Source: Sphagnum magellanicum
Taxonomy: Eukaryota; Streptophyta; Sphagnopsida; Sphagnales; Sphagnaceae
Length of the DNA stretch: 64,000 bases
Assembly: GCA_021904315.1 (NCBI GenBank)
Contig: CM038908.1
Span: forward strand, 11,676,501 to 11,740,500
Direction: 5' to 3'
Shown: piece after piece, positions 34,101 to 46,300 of the stretch
How the letters are laid out: every line of letters begins with the position of its first letter
Position numbering within the stretch: the first letter of the stretch is position 1
The notes under the pieces: model-generated
What the model saw: only the letters and a program-made list of their open reading frames with translations
Told to the model about the DNA's origin: nothing
Database searches by the model: none
Translations under genes and position numbers: made by a program

Positions 34101-37100
34101 CATGACCACCCTTTGCACAATCAGCAGATGGAACAGCCTTAAGGAACCATGGTAGCTTCTCCTGAAACTGCATAGTTGATGGTCGACCTTGAAGTAGATC
34201 TGTTTGTAAGAAACACTGCAGTAACTGCCCAATTTCAGTGACAGTAGGCACCCCACCCAAAACTTTTCCTAGGCAAGTCTCATACAGAAACGACAAAAAG
34301 CTCACACGATATTTCTTTTAACATTGCAGAGGTCAACTTCTATGTGTGAACTTTGCAGGAAATGGTAGCAAAGAGAAAGCATTGAGGTACCGTGGTGCAG
34401 TCACTGCAAGTGTCACTCAAGCCACAGTAGTCCTCACCTTCAGGGCAGCACGGTGGCTAGTTCACATGTCCAAGACACCCACTAAGACCTTCAGCATCCA
34501 AGAGTAGGGCCATCATGGGTTTAGGTTTAGGGTTCATCTATGAAATTGCAGACAAATCTCCACAACAACAATTTGAAGTGAATCTGATTTTCACTCGCAT
34601 TTCAGAAAAAATGGGAAGACTCAGTAGGCACCCATTGCTTCAAAGCTCAAACAAAGAAATGTGTGTTCACATTACTAGAAAAGAATGTGAGTGGACCATA
34701 CCTGATCATCTGGTGGGCAGTACTCTCCATCACTAAATTTACGGCAACATCCAAAGGCATTGGGGGAGAGCCAGACAAGAAAGTCATCTAGCCAGGATGC
34801 AGCAGGCCTTGCAACAAAGGATGTATCAGGTGTTGTTGCTGCTCTTGATACCTGCAAAAAGACCCTTTGTTGACTGAACAATAAAGAGAATACAAGTGAC
34901 ACCTGCATACCCTTAAGTCCTCCTCCATACTTTAGAGCTTGCAGAAGTAGTGTCCGAGACTGGAAATGAACACAGAACCTGACTTTCGTCTAGACCTGAT
35001 GATGGGGATGACAATTTTGGGCCAAACATGATCACCTCATTAAGTAGCGAGCTTGGGTCACACTGGCTGATGGAGCATAACAAATTTGTGTGATTGCTTG
35101 CAATGCTGCAAAAGCCAGAATGTCATAGCTCATCAACAATTCTCCAGAGCTCATATGCCAATCACAAGCAGGATTCTATTATCCTCTCCAGAAGAGGGAA
35201 AAAACTTGGAGTTCGATCAGGTTACAAAATTAGGAACCTGTAATTGTAATCCTTGACCACGAAATAAACAGGAGGCCCCACACGAAGATACTCTGTTATA
35301 TTATCAAAGTAACCCTGCACAGTCCCATTCTTATAGTTTGTAAAAATCATATAACAAACAATAAGGCACAACCCAATGCCCAAAATTGCAGGTCTTAAGT
35401 ATGTCTTTCTCCACCACTCACAAGGTTACAAAGCTAACAGATGAGCACCCACCTACCTGAAGGTAAGAATCTCGAGGAAGAACTATCTTCTGCTCCAACC
35501 CAGGTGAGAGTTGTGGTAACAATGTCTGCAGTGGAGAGATTAGGTGGCCCAACAGTGAGGAAGAAACACATATATGGGTTTCAACCCTTTCTTTGCATGC
35601 AAGAAAGAAAATAACATTTTCAAACAGTTTTTAGACCCCCTTTGTAAGAAACTCCTTCAAGAAAGTATCATCACCCAAAGTTGCTCATTCAGTTTTGAAT
35701 CAAATTTCCTTTCAAAGACAAGCTGAATGCAGCAAGTAAAAGAAAGGGACAACAATGTAAACTCACAATATTGGTGAACAACAATCCAAAAAAGATTGCC
35801 AACACCAGGGCTTTAACTTCCGGAATTTCAAGAATCGGAGCATGATATCTCTGCAAGACCATCAGTCCAGGACCCAAGACATCAACATCCAAGGGTGTCA
35901 TCAGTCCAGCCAAATACAGAGTACTTCCCAACGTATCTGCCCAAATGAATTTTCAGTCTGCCCCTCACTGCAATGTCTGATTTCAAAAGCAACCAGCAAG
36001 TGCAATACACAGCATCTGAGAAAATTGGATCCCAAAGGTGGATCAAATGTACTGACCTGCATGTACTGAGCAAGTAGCCCAGGCTCACTGCGCCTTCTCA
36101 GCGACGCTGCAAACATCAACCCATTATGTTTTGAGAAAAAACTAAAGCTCATAGTACCCAAAATCTCTAGTAGTTTTGTGACCCACACCAGTCAGTATGT
36201 GGGAATCATACACATCATTGCAGATTGTGGAGCAAAGAGGTTTTCTAACATTCACTTTGAAGCAAAGCATATCCCAAAAATGATCACACCAGTGTTCATC
36301 CAACTGAATAAATGACAAAAAGGGATGGATCAAGCTCCTTACACCCCCAGTACCTCACCAAAAGGGAAACAAAATCACAACAGAAAACTGTAGCACACCG
36401 AACAAAAGAATGACATTAGATTTGTGGAAACAAAAACACAGAAGATCATAATTTTACCTGCAGATTGCTCATTAGGATCATCACTCCCGACAGGTATACA
36501 AGGGAGGCAGTCAACACGACCACTCTCAGTTCTCCTGAAGTCAAGAGTGAGAAGAGCAACAAAAGCTGTGATTTGTAGCAGATAATCCAGCAACACCGCC
36601 ACAGCTGCATCACAACCGAGGAGCACATGTGATGTGACATGGGGATTTCCAAAGTGTTGTTCAACAGCTTGAACAAATAGCTGAAATAGGTTGAAAAGTC
36701 AAAAAGTCAAAAAAGTTGATTGGCATACCAGCAAACATGGAGAAGACCTGGCATGCAGGCATTGGTGTGAAAGTTCCTACAGCAAAAGCAATGACCTCAG
36801 CAAGGCTGGCGAGTGTAATGGAGGGGCCTACTTCTGCCAGTGCGAGGCCCATCCGCCCCTCTAGCAACAGATTTGGGTCCTGCCGTTTCAATGCATTGAC
36901 AAGAATGCACATGTTGTCGACTCCAACCTGTCATCCAACAAACGGAAGTTCAACCCAATGTCCTCAGAAACGTAGCAAGCTCAAATTTAGGGTTTAGGGT
37001 GTTTGTGTACCGCAAGAACAAGAAAAGGGATGACTTCGACAATGATCAAAGTAGACTTCACTCCAAACATGCTGCAGATGCCCATTGAACCCAGCACTGA

Positions 37101-40100
37101 CAGTACCACAATGACCACTCCAGACAATCCTAGCAGCACCTGCATAAAAAATTCAAACCACATCTGTGTTACAGGAGCAAGGATGAGGGAAATACAACTA
37201 AAGAGAGAGAGAAAAGACCCCAACAACCATGGAGCATTCACAAGTTTGTGTCCTTGTTCCTGTAAAATGCATATCGGATCCTCACCTTTGAAGTAACATA
37301 GAAAGGAGCAATATCTGGTCTGTAGTCCCCAAGTGTGAGTGAAATGTACACAAACATCACAAGGTAGCTGATCTGTTTTCACAAGTGAAAAATGGAACGC
37401 TGGTTAGTAGCTAACACAGAAACACCACATTGCAAAAGCCAAAAATCTCAAGCTCCCAAACAAAAAAGCTGATGACCACCAGCATAGAGGAACAGGCATA
37501 AAATATACAAATCTAGACACTAGCTCAAGAATTGCTTGTACCGCAATAGTTGGGATATCAGCTGTGCTCTCTCGTTTTAGTTCTGCCTCAATAGAGCTTT
37601 CAGATGAATATGCAAGGGTCAAGTGTTGCGCTTCTGCCATTCCAACAAGCTCCTCCTGAATCCATCACACCCATTCGGATATCAGTGCATCGCGTCTTGG
37701 GAATGTGAACTGGATGTCTCATTGCTGGGACTGCTTGCTAAAGGATGTACAAGGAAAAATAAGAATTCATACCTTGACAAGATTGATAAAGGCCTGTTCC
37801 CAGGCTACAGCAGCAGCATTGCCGTTTTCTGAGACCGCATTAACAACAGGATATGTAACCACCAACGTTGTCGCCTGTTTCAATAAGAATTCATGCACAC
37901 CCCAAATGGCAAAGACAACCCATAAGAGAGAGAGAGGATGAAACAACCATGTTGTCAGATCACCAACTAGAGAGTACTGACAAGTCTCAAGGCCAGGCCT
38001 AAAGTAGAGATGGGTGTTGGCACCTGTGTTCAGAAATGATGAGACGAGAAAGGAATAACCTGAGAATAGTTGTTCCCTGAAAAGCCACCAAGGATAGTGG
38101 TGGGGTCAACAGGACCACCAAAGGCACTAAGGCAGGCCTCTGATGATGAGTAATGCTGCAAGAGCAAAGAGAAGCAGGGTGAGGTTGCAAGCCACATGGG
38201 TTCAATCCAGCACATTTTCCACAGATCTGTTCACAGGGAGCACTAGTAGTGGATGGGAGAAAACACCTACCTCAAAGCAGAATTCTGCATGGATGGCACC
38301 CTCATACTCATCGAACAAATCTGGATCCATTTTGAAATACTGCATAGACCACAGTCCAATGTCATCCCACTCCTCATACAAAGCATCAATAACAGAGATA
38401 AGGAATGGACAGCCAGCCAGCCAGCCCCACACATGAAATGAAAACTGAGAAGACATGCCAGAAGGACCGTAGGTAGGGAGTAAGACAAAACCAAGAAAGA
38501 AAGAAATTCATTCAGGAAAAGAAGGAAATAGTTAGTACCTGTAGAACACTTTGGGTTGCACAAGGGGTTCCCAAAGGCTTCAAACAAATATCCTGAAGAC
38601 CAATGAGTTCACCAGAATAATTTCCCTGCAGACGATCGATCTGGAAGTACACAAAAAAAAAGTCATGTGATGTGGAACTAAGCTTAATTGTCTGGTGTAC
38701 CCAAGCAAAGATCCAACTGATGATTAGAAGTCCTAATAAAATCCAACCTCAGCATAGGGTTTAGGATTTAGGGCCAATCACCCACTTTCTCTTGCATTTC
38801 GAACATGAGCAGCAGGTTCTCGTTGGTGACAATACTCGGAGCCACAGTCTGTCCTTCTGCTGGCAATGTTGCAAGTATCAGCTGGGTTCCCCAAGACCCA
38901 GAGATAGCACAATAATAACATGTAGGTCAGTTTGTTCGCCAATGCACAAGACAATGAATCACAATTAGAACACAAAATGGATACATGTGTAATACAAACA
39001 GCCAAAAGTCTGAAGTGGTTGATAACTTGACCTGATGTACAATGCAAAGAAAAACACCTGCTCAATTCTGTAGAAGGGTGCCAAATGGGTATCAAAGAAT
39101 TCCTTTTCCCCTGCAGCCTGACTTCCTGGGGCTACCCAAAGCTGCAATGAAGAAAAGCCTCAAAATAAGGCAAGGAAAAACCTGGACAAAGAAATTGTAT
39201 TTTATAATCTTAAAGTTGTCCTTCCCTGATGTTGCAAGTATATTTTGGAAGCATGGAGTAGGTCATTAAGAGTCTTAGACAGTTTCAGGACTTGAAGCAT
39301 TTTCACAACCCAAAGGCCCACCTTTTCAGGACGAGTCTCAACCGTCAACCAAAGCAAGCCCAGACACAGCGCCACTGCAATAATAAGGGCCACTGCCAGC
39401 ACTGCTAATGCATTCTGAGCAATCCATTCTCCCTGTACTCTGTCAATCACCAACAAGATGCTTGTCATTCATGATTGTAGCCAACACCTCAGTCTTCATT
39501 GAAGTCAAGTGATGACCAAGTTTCTGACAAAGCACAACCTCATCAACAAACTGATGATGTGGTGAGACAGTAAGCAAATGTACCTAAATTGATTGGAAAG
39601 AAAGGCCTCCATGTAAGGTGGGTTCTCTGCCTGTTTCCTGGCACCTCCGATTTCCTGTGTGTAGTAAATACTGAAACTTTTAGAATGCCCAGTGCTTTGG
39701 CTCTCAAATGTCTAGGTGTCACATATATATCTTTGACCAAAAGATCGTATCTCTTGAGAGGTGTGCTTCAGACCGGATTAGTGTGTACCTCAGCAACACG
39801 GATTTCATCACTGGAGTCAGGAGCCTCGAGTTCAGTGTCTTCTGGAACTGATACCAAAGGTTCATCCAATCCTAGTTCACCAGAATCCTCTGGCTTGTGA
39901 AAGGTCCACCACCACCCAAATATTGCAAAAAGGACAAATATGTACAGTATTAACATTGTCACTTTCAGACAGCTGACCTGCATGCAACCCCATTGAAAAA
40001 AAAGTTTTACTCCTCAAGAATGTTCCTTTCCTCACTTGAATCAGCAAATTCTAGTTAACTTTAAGCATTCTGGCAAATAGCTTGGTGACATTTCCAAGTC

Positions 40101-42900
40101 TTTTAATCCAAAAGATGAAATTGTCGCTTCTTGCATGGAAGGAAGACAGTCTTTGCTGAGGGAGTTACCTGATAATCAGCAATCTTGACAAAACAACCCT
40201 CACTTGGGGGGGGAGGAGGAGGGGATATGTCAGCACAAATAGGGGCTCCTGGGCAGTCTCCACATGAGCATCCGAGCGAAGAATCATCACAAGCTGCCAC
40301 AGGAATATCTACAGGTTCCATTGGGGATCCCTCCTCCAAAGATGTCTTGAAATTCAATGCAAAAGGGGAGCCAGGTTCGTACAGCCCTGCTTCTCTTCCG
40401 ATGAATGTGAACCACTCTGAAAGTTACAAAAACACACAATCAGATCCACATCGTATATCAAGCAGTTCATGGCACTGGATTGACTGGCTGATCAATCCCA
40501 AAGCTCTAATACACACTGCCTTCATGAGCTCAATGGCAACATTTTGAATGTCAGCAATGTTGCCCCAATTGTAAACCCTAAAGAAATATCTGTAACCCTA
40601 TTTTGTTTCAAAGCTCCAACCCATCAGTTATCTCCAAAGCCAATCTATGTAAATTGATGTTACAGATGCAAAATGGGAACAAGGATCTCTCACCAGTGTA
40701 ATTTCTTGCACCTCCACCCACAAAATCTAGAGCACGTGTATTCATGGCAGCAAATTTAACATCCTTGCACGAGTCATAAAACCTTGACCCAAACTCTTCT
40801 GTTACAAAGAAATCAATAGCTTTGATGGTCTCCACATCAGTATCCTGCAGAACAGAGACACACAAGCTCAGCCATCAGCAAGTTAGCTAAAAACAATTCA
40901 AAGTGGCTAAAAATGTGTTTTTTTGGTTTTCTAGTCACCAAATTTCTACAGTTTTTTTTATAAATGTCGCCAGATTTCTCTATTGGGTTCCAGCATGTAG
41001 CCAAAAATGTGAAGGAATCTTCAACTATTTTTACTTTCAGATCCTGTTTATAGCCAAATTTGGCTAAATTGTATTATTGATGATCGCCAGTTCAGCTACA
41101 TCACAAATATGAAAAAACAAACTCTGCTCTTCACACATGGAGTGGAGAGACAAGAGAGAGAAAGAAAAGAAAGTGTCTCTTACTGTGTGGATGGCTGTAA
41201 CATTGATGATCAGACTTTGATCCGGAGAGCACGATAGTTCACAGAACATGTTCAAGAAGTTGCGAAGGCATGCTGGACAGCCTGTCAAGAAAGGAACAGC
41301 CTGCGCATCAAGTGCATCAGAGACACCATCTTTGGAACACAGGAAAAAAATTATAATATCATAATGTCATAGTGGCAGAGGGTCCAAAAGAAGAAATGGC
41401 ACCACATAACACTTCAAACTGGATTCTTGTATACATGGATATATACAGGAAAACAGCAAACAAGGACAGAGATCAACCTGCTGAACTTGAGTCCGGAGTT
41501 GATCAAACTGGTCTTCACTACAACACACATCACCTGTGATTCTCGGACACAGACTCTGCACTTTGAGTGAAAAAGCCTCACTTGGCTGTTTGCAAACAGA
41601 GAAATAGAGAGTTAGAAAGCAGATACTTTGCCTTGACTACTTATGGATTGCTGTGGAGTGCTTGCACATCATCCAATTCCTCTTACAAATTTATTTTAAA
41701 GTTCATGCTCCTAAAAAATCACAACTTGGAAAACATACTTGTACCCACAATTAGGGTTTCTCATCAAGTCATTTGTCAAGGAGAAAAGGTAGCACATAAA
41801 GGAGCCAAGGAAAACATTACAGTGACTGCTGGTGTAGGGTAGGGACAATTCAACACTTTCCCATCAGTTCGACTCCCACATATATCGTACATGGCACACA
41901 CATTCTTCTCATGCTGCTCGGGACTGTAATCAAGTGTTCATCAAGCACCCACCCACATGAGCAAAACAAGGTCTATATCAATCTCTTTTAAGGAGATCAT
42001 CATGGAATACAAAGTGAATGTACACCAAGAAAGTGCTTGGAACTTACAATTGCAGGTTGCTCAAGTGATGATGATCCACTATTGTTCGGTGAAATGCACA
42101 TTCTGAGACCCCCACCTGCAACCAGATCAAAAAAACATCATTGGTGTATGCCATGCTGACCTACCCTAACCCATGTATATATTTTCAGTGCCAAATCTAT
42201 CAAATTTTACTTGTGAGATTTTCCACATTCCCATTTGTCATGCCCCACCAAAGAAACAATTTGCAAGTACAATTTGTGGATTGCTGCTCTAGTCCAAAAC
42301 CAGTTGAGGCAACGGGCCTCTTATCATTGCCACCGTTTTCTGATCATGATGGTCCGAAATCCAAAACCCTAAATTACATGTCTCCATTTTTTTCGTCCCA
42401 TCTGAAGTACCATGTGCATCAGCAAATCAATTGTGAATCAGATTTACTCTGATTGGCATTTTCCTCTCCTCTGAGAAAAATCAATCAAAGAAAGAGATTC
42501 TCCTTGGAAAAAAGAAGCAAAAAAAAACCCACACCATAACTCAAGAAGATATGCTCTCAGTAATTTATCAACTATTGAACCCAAAACTGTTTTGACCTAA
42601 CAAAGCTTCATCCATCACCTATTGTAACTCTAGAAACCTCACAAGCACAAGCATCCTCAGATCAGATGCTGATTCGAGCTCCCAAATTAATTTATTAAAA
42701 TTTTAAAATGAACAACATAAAAATCGACCAAAAAACACATCGAAGAAACAAGAAACACACCAATTGAATTAGGCAGAAACAAAAAGTTGAAACCCTAAGA
42801 ACACCTAAAAAAAATACCCAACACTAAAATTACCTGGAGAAAGAGAAGCCCGAAAAAGAACACAAATCTCACAGCACTTCTGCACTTGGACTTCGCCATA
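31106..42900 (-). CDS. NPC1: NPC1-type intracellular sterol transporter (39 exons, complete)
   Basis: This polytopic membrane protein moves sterols or sphingolipid-linked cargo out of late endosome/vacuolar membranes; plant homologues affect sphingolipid balance. The hand-built model has 1,319 residues, close to the usual 1,250-1,300. Residues 1-24 form a signal peptide (hydrophobic [11 protein letters not shown]). About 28-245 is the cysteine-rich sterol-binding NPC1_N domain ([38 protein letters not shown]). TM1 is at about 288-306. [17 protein letters not shown] follows TM2. The sterol-sensing domain spans about 620-800 ([35 protein letters not shown]). The second luminal loop contains YCPPDDQ and [13 protein letters not shown], and the C-terminal membrane block contains [20 protein letters not shown]. 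The first ATG of the exon encoding the signal peptide is taken as start. All junctions keep frame. The tail is rich in Asp/His. Identity is certain; a few junctions could be off by a codon. Confidence 0.95.
31537..31678 (-). other. GC-AG intron 37 of NPC1
   Basis: In transcript sense the exon ends ATTTTTGAG and the intron starts GCAAGT, a perfect AG|GCAAGT match to the GC-AG donor consensus. It ends GGCAACAG before GTCTACTAC. The join reads [13 protein letters not shown], in phase 0 and fitting the NPC1 family; a GT four bases downstream gives the wrong phase. Confidence 0.85.
33941..33966 (+). repeat. Poly-C tract in NPC1 intron 29
   Basis: C11, then AG, then C9. On the transcribed strand it gives two long G-runs in the NPC1 pre-mRNA. 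Confidence 0.9.
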
Positions 42901-43330
42901 GCTTTGTTTTTCCTGCCTAGAGGATCCTCTCTCTCTACCTCGCCCACGCACCCACCTCCCTCCCTTCCTTGTCAAACCAAAAATTCGCTTTCTTCCTCAA
43001 AATTCCAACTGTGAGTTTACAGTTTACACCCTAATTAACAAAATTTCCACGAAAAAAAGGAAACACCTCCAGATCTTTAAAATACCCAAGATCTAATTAC
43101 TTCTGCAATTTTCCAGACGATCCAGCAGCTTCAGTTCTGATGAAATTTTCAGCACAAGGAAGAGTCGAAGAAAACCAAGAGAGAAGGAGACGAGGAGAGA
43201 ACCAACGTGGAATTGCGGAATCCTCATACCCGTGGCGTGCGGTTATTTTGCAGGTTACAAAGATCCGTCGGTTCTTAATTGTAGAATAATAGAACCGCCG
43301 GTCTCTTAATCTCATCTGTTACAGGATCAG
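42901..43330 (-). promoter_or_regulatory. NPC1 leader and likely promoter region
   Basis: Immediately upstream of the NPC1 ATG the transcript strand is purine-rich with GAGAGAGAGG at about 42,920-42,935 and GGGAGGGAGG at about 42,955-42,965, then more balanced composition to about 43,330 before the DNA turns strongly AT-rich. A 72-codon minus frame at 43,097-43,315 has no motif and is probably leader. No TATA box was assigned. Confidence 0.45.
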
Positions 43331-46300
43331 AGACCCGCCTGCCTGGTGCACAGTTTCAAATTCACCAACCTTTGGGCCAGTTGAATAAAAACATCCACGT
43401 TTAATTCCATGGACACAATACACATTTCCCAATGCTAGAGATTGTACAGGTATAAAGTTTTTTAAAAATGAAACAAGGTTTTATATAACACCTAGGTAAC
43501 TTCAACTTCACGCGCTATTTCGCACTATTGGTGACATAAGATCAAAATATGATTGAGAAAAAATTTAATTATCAAACATTGGTAATCCACGGATCATATA
43601 AATTACTTATTAAATCATTTTCACTTCCATTAGTTCTAAAAAATAAATTTTAATCTTTACTTAATGAAAACATTCATCTTTCTAGCACCCTCGATGTCCC
43701 TTGGCATCATATTACCTGACACCATGTTCTTTTTTCTTTGGCACTTTTCATTTTCCCAAACGCAATTTTTGTGGGGGTCTTTCCAAGGTCCCTCACACAT
43801 CCTTTTTGGATATGCTTCTTAACGGCCCATGATGCCCCTTGCAGGTCAAAAATATATCTTACAAAATATTATCGACCATAGTCCCCCAGCATCCCTATTT
43901 CTGGTGCCCCTAGCATCCTTTGACATTATATAGGGTGCCCTTTGACATCCCTCGGTGCCCCTTTTTGTCCAAAAAGATTCAACTTGCAGTTTGTTCAAGG
44001 CATTTTCAATATCCTTTTTTAAGGTCTCCATTATTGCTTGTTCTTTCTTCGTATTCTTGTGTTTGTGTTGTTTTAAAGGCTCAAAAAAAAAATTAGAACA
44101 AGTGTTTTTTTGGTAAATTTGTGTTATACTAAAAAAAAATCAAATTGCTGAAATGTTAGTGTTTTCTCAGCTTTTTAGTTGTCAAATTTTGAATAAAATT
44201 TAAAAATCATCATGAAGTTCCAACAAGTAACCAGAAATATAAAATTTTGTTAGAAAACGGCTTTGAAAACTTTAGATTACAATTAACATTTCCAATGAAC
44301 ATTAAGTTCTATTATTATTATTAATGTGTTTTTATTCTTTGATTTATTTTTATGTGTAAATGTACAAAACTTCATGATCAAAAAACCCAACTTTCTCAAC
44401 ATGTACATTGTTGAATTACTTTTCAATTGAATCTATTTGGGAAGCGCTCACTTGATAGGTTGACATGTGTTAGAATTTGAATTTAAATGTATTTTCAAAA
44501 TAAATATAATAAATTTTATATATATATATATATTATCCAAGTAAGTTGTGTAAACTTTCACACATTAGAGGTTTTATATGAATCATTATCAAAAGTCAAT
44601 AAACACATTTTTATGTAATGAATTGGGATGCTTGTGATTCCATGTTAATCACACATTTCAAAGTTGAATGATAAAATATTCAAATGAAAATATTTAAATT
44701 AACATAAATTAACATGTATTATTTAACTATTCAAAAAAAGCCCAATGCAGCAATAAAATTCCCTTATATAAATTTTTTTAATAAAGATTTGAAAAGAATG
44801 CCCTGAAACTGCTTGGAGTTTTTAAAAAACGCACATGTTATTAACACCTTCCTAGAGTGCCAATAGCAAGAAATGACTAATTTTTAACAATAAAAGATTT
44901 TTTCTCATTGGCCAAATACAGTGATTGGCCCAAGTGGTGAGACTTAAATAATCTTTCACCTTTCACATCCATGTTTTTTAGGTTCATCAGTGGAAATGGG
45001 GGGAAAACTAAACAATGCACATTAAATGTGCGTAATATGGATAAAGGGTTGCCATTGGGCATCCTCTCACATAACATTTGGGGCGAAAGGATTGAGTCTT
45101 CATTAATTCTAAAGGAAACCAAAGTTGAAAAGGAAAACATTTTCAATTGATTAGGAAAAGAAGAAAAATGTTTACAAATTTCAACAAGAGGGTATTTAAT
45201 AGGAGCAAAATAAAATGTCCACCTCAAGTTATGTGTGGAATGATATTAAAAAATTGTTAGATGACATTTTTCATTTTATAATGAATATCATCTTTAGAAT
45301 GAGTTTATTAATTCTAATTAATTTCATAACCATAACAATTCACCAAAAATTAACATAGACTTGCCAACTTTGGTAAAATGATTTGATGAATATTTAATTT
45401 TCAATGTTGGGTTGAACAAGCTATATATTTTTAATTTGGATTAGATGATGTCCACTAAAGTATCACTAAAAACCTTTGTTTGAATTTTTTTGAATTTTTT
45501 ATTTAATTATTAATAATTTTGAGTACAACTATTATTAAATTTAAATAATATATATAAGGTATTTATTCAAAATATAATATTTAAAATTTTAATTTCTAGT
45601 GATTTTTTTTTTAATTTTAATTTTCAATACAAACCAAATTTAACTAACATCCTATCACCAATTTAATGTTACTACTTGTTGGAGTTATTAACATTATGAA
45701 AGTTTTAAAATATCAAATCCAATAAAGAATGTAAATACATATAATGTCATTTAATGGATTAAAATCCATCACAACATTTTTTCCTTTTCATATGACACCA
45801 AATGTGGAACTTTAGGATTTTTTCCAAATTTGCAATTATATTATGTAAATCAAGAACTTCAATAATAAAATGTGAATCATGCATTCTCAAATAATTAAAA
45901 GCAACAAAAAAAATCTCAAAAACTTCAAGACCTTGGTGTGATACTTAATGATAATAAGGTCCTTGTTTTTTTATAAACAATTGCCAAAAAACGAAAATAA
46001 AAAATAACCGCAATTGCCTACAATATGAAAAGGTATTTGACATTTTTTACATGCACATTTTGAATATCACCATATTGTGCTAAATATACTTATGGACTAT
46101 CATTACTTGTATAACATCACAAAATTGAAAAAATAAATGGATGATAAACATGAGATTTATGGTTAATATGTAATTAATTTAACCAAAATGTTAAATCTTT
46201 GAAGAATTTGCTATCAAAAGTCAAATTTTGAACATATTTCATTTAAATAAAATGTGAAAATATAATAAGTAAAAAAAGTAAAAATGAATCAACTTGTATG

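Larger units (their letters stand above)
31106..42900 (-). other. NPC1: Exon map of the NPC1 gene
   Basis: In transcript order: 1 42900-42834; 2 42102-42048; 3 41923-41821; 4 41585-41478; 5 41300-41184; 6 40844-40694; 7 40416-40169; 8 39977-39789; 9 39654-39584; 10 39439-39322; 11 39141-39058; 12 38881-38786; 13 38640-38539; 14 38339-38271; 15 38155-38060; 16 37874-37773; 17 37655-37542; 18 37372-37286; 19 37139-37011; 20 36927-36729; 21 36604-36458; 22 36106-36057; 23 35850-35767; 24 35525-35457; 25 35314-35238; 26 35105-35036; 27 34851-34702; 28 34456-34391; 29 34215-34071; 30 33769-33705; 31 33542-33477; 32 33137-33044; 33 32812-32776; 34 32610-32553; 35 32318-32208; 36 31990-31923; 37 31745-31679; 38 31536-31468; 39 31267-31106. 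The exons total 3,960 bases including the stop. Intron 1 uses the second of two nearby acceptors (TCTCAG), because the first breaks the frame. Introns average about 206 bases. Confidence 0.85.

Noticed and set aside
42103..42115. First acceptor (GTTGCAG) for NPC1 exon 2
   Set aside because: It breaks the reading frame into exon 3; the next acceptor, TCTCAG, keeps frame and gives a normal signal-peptide junction.
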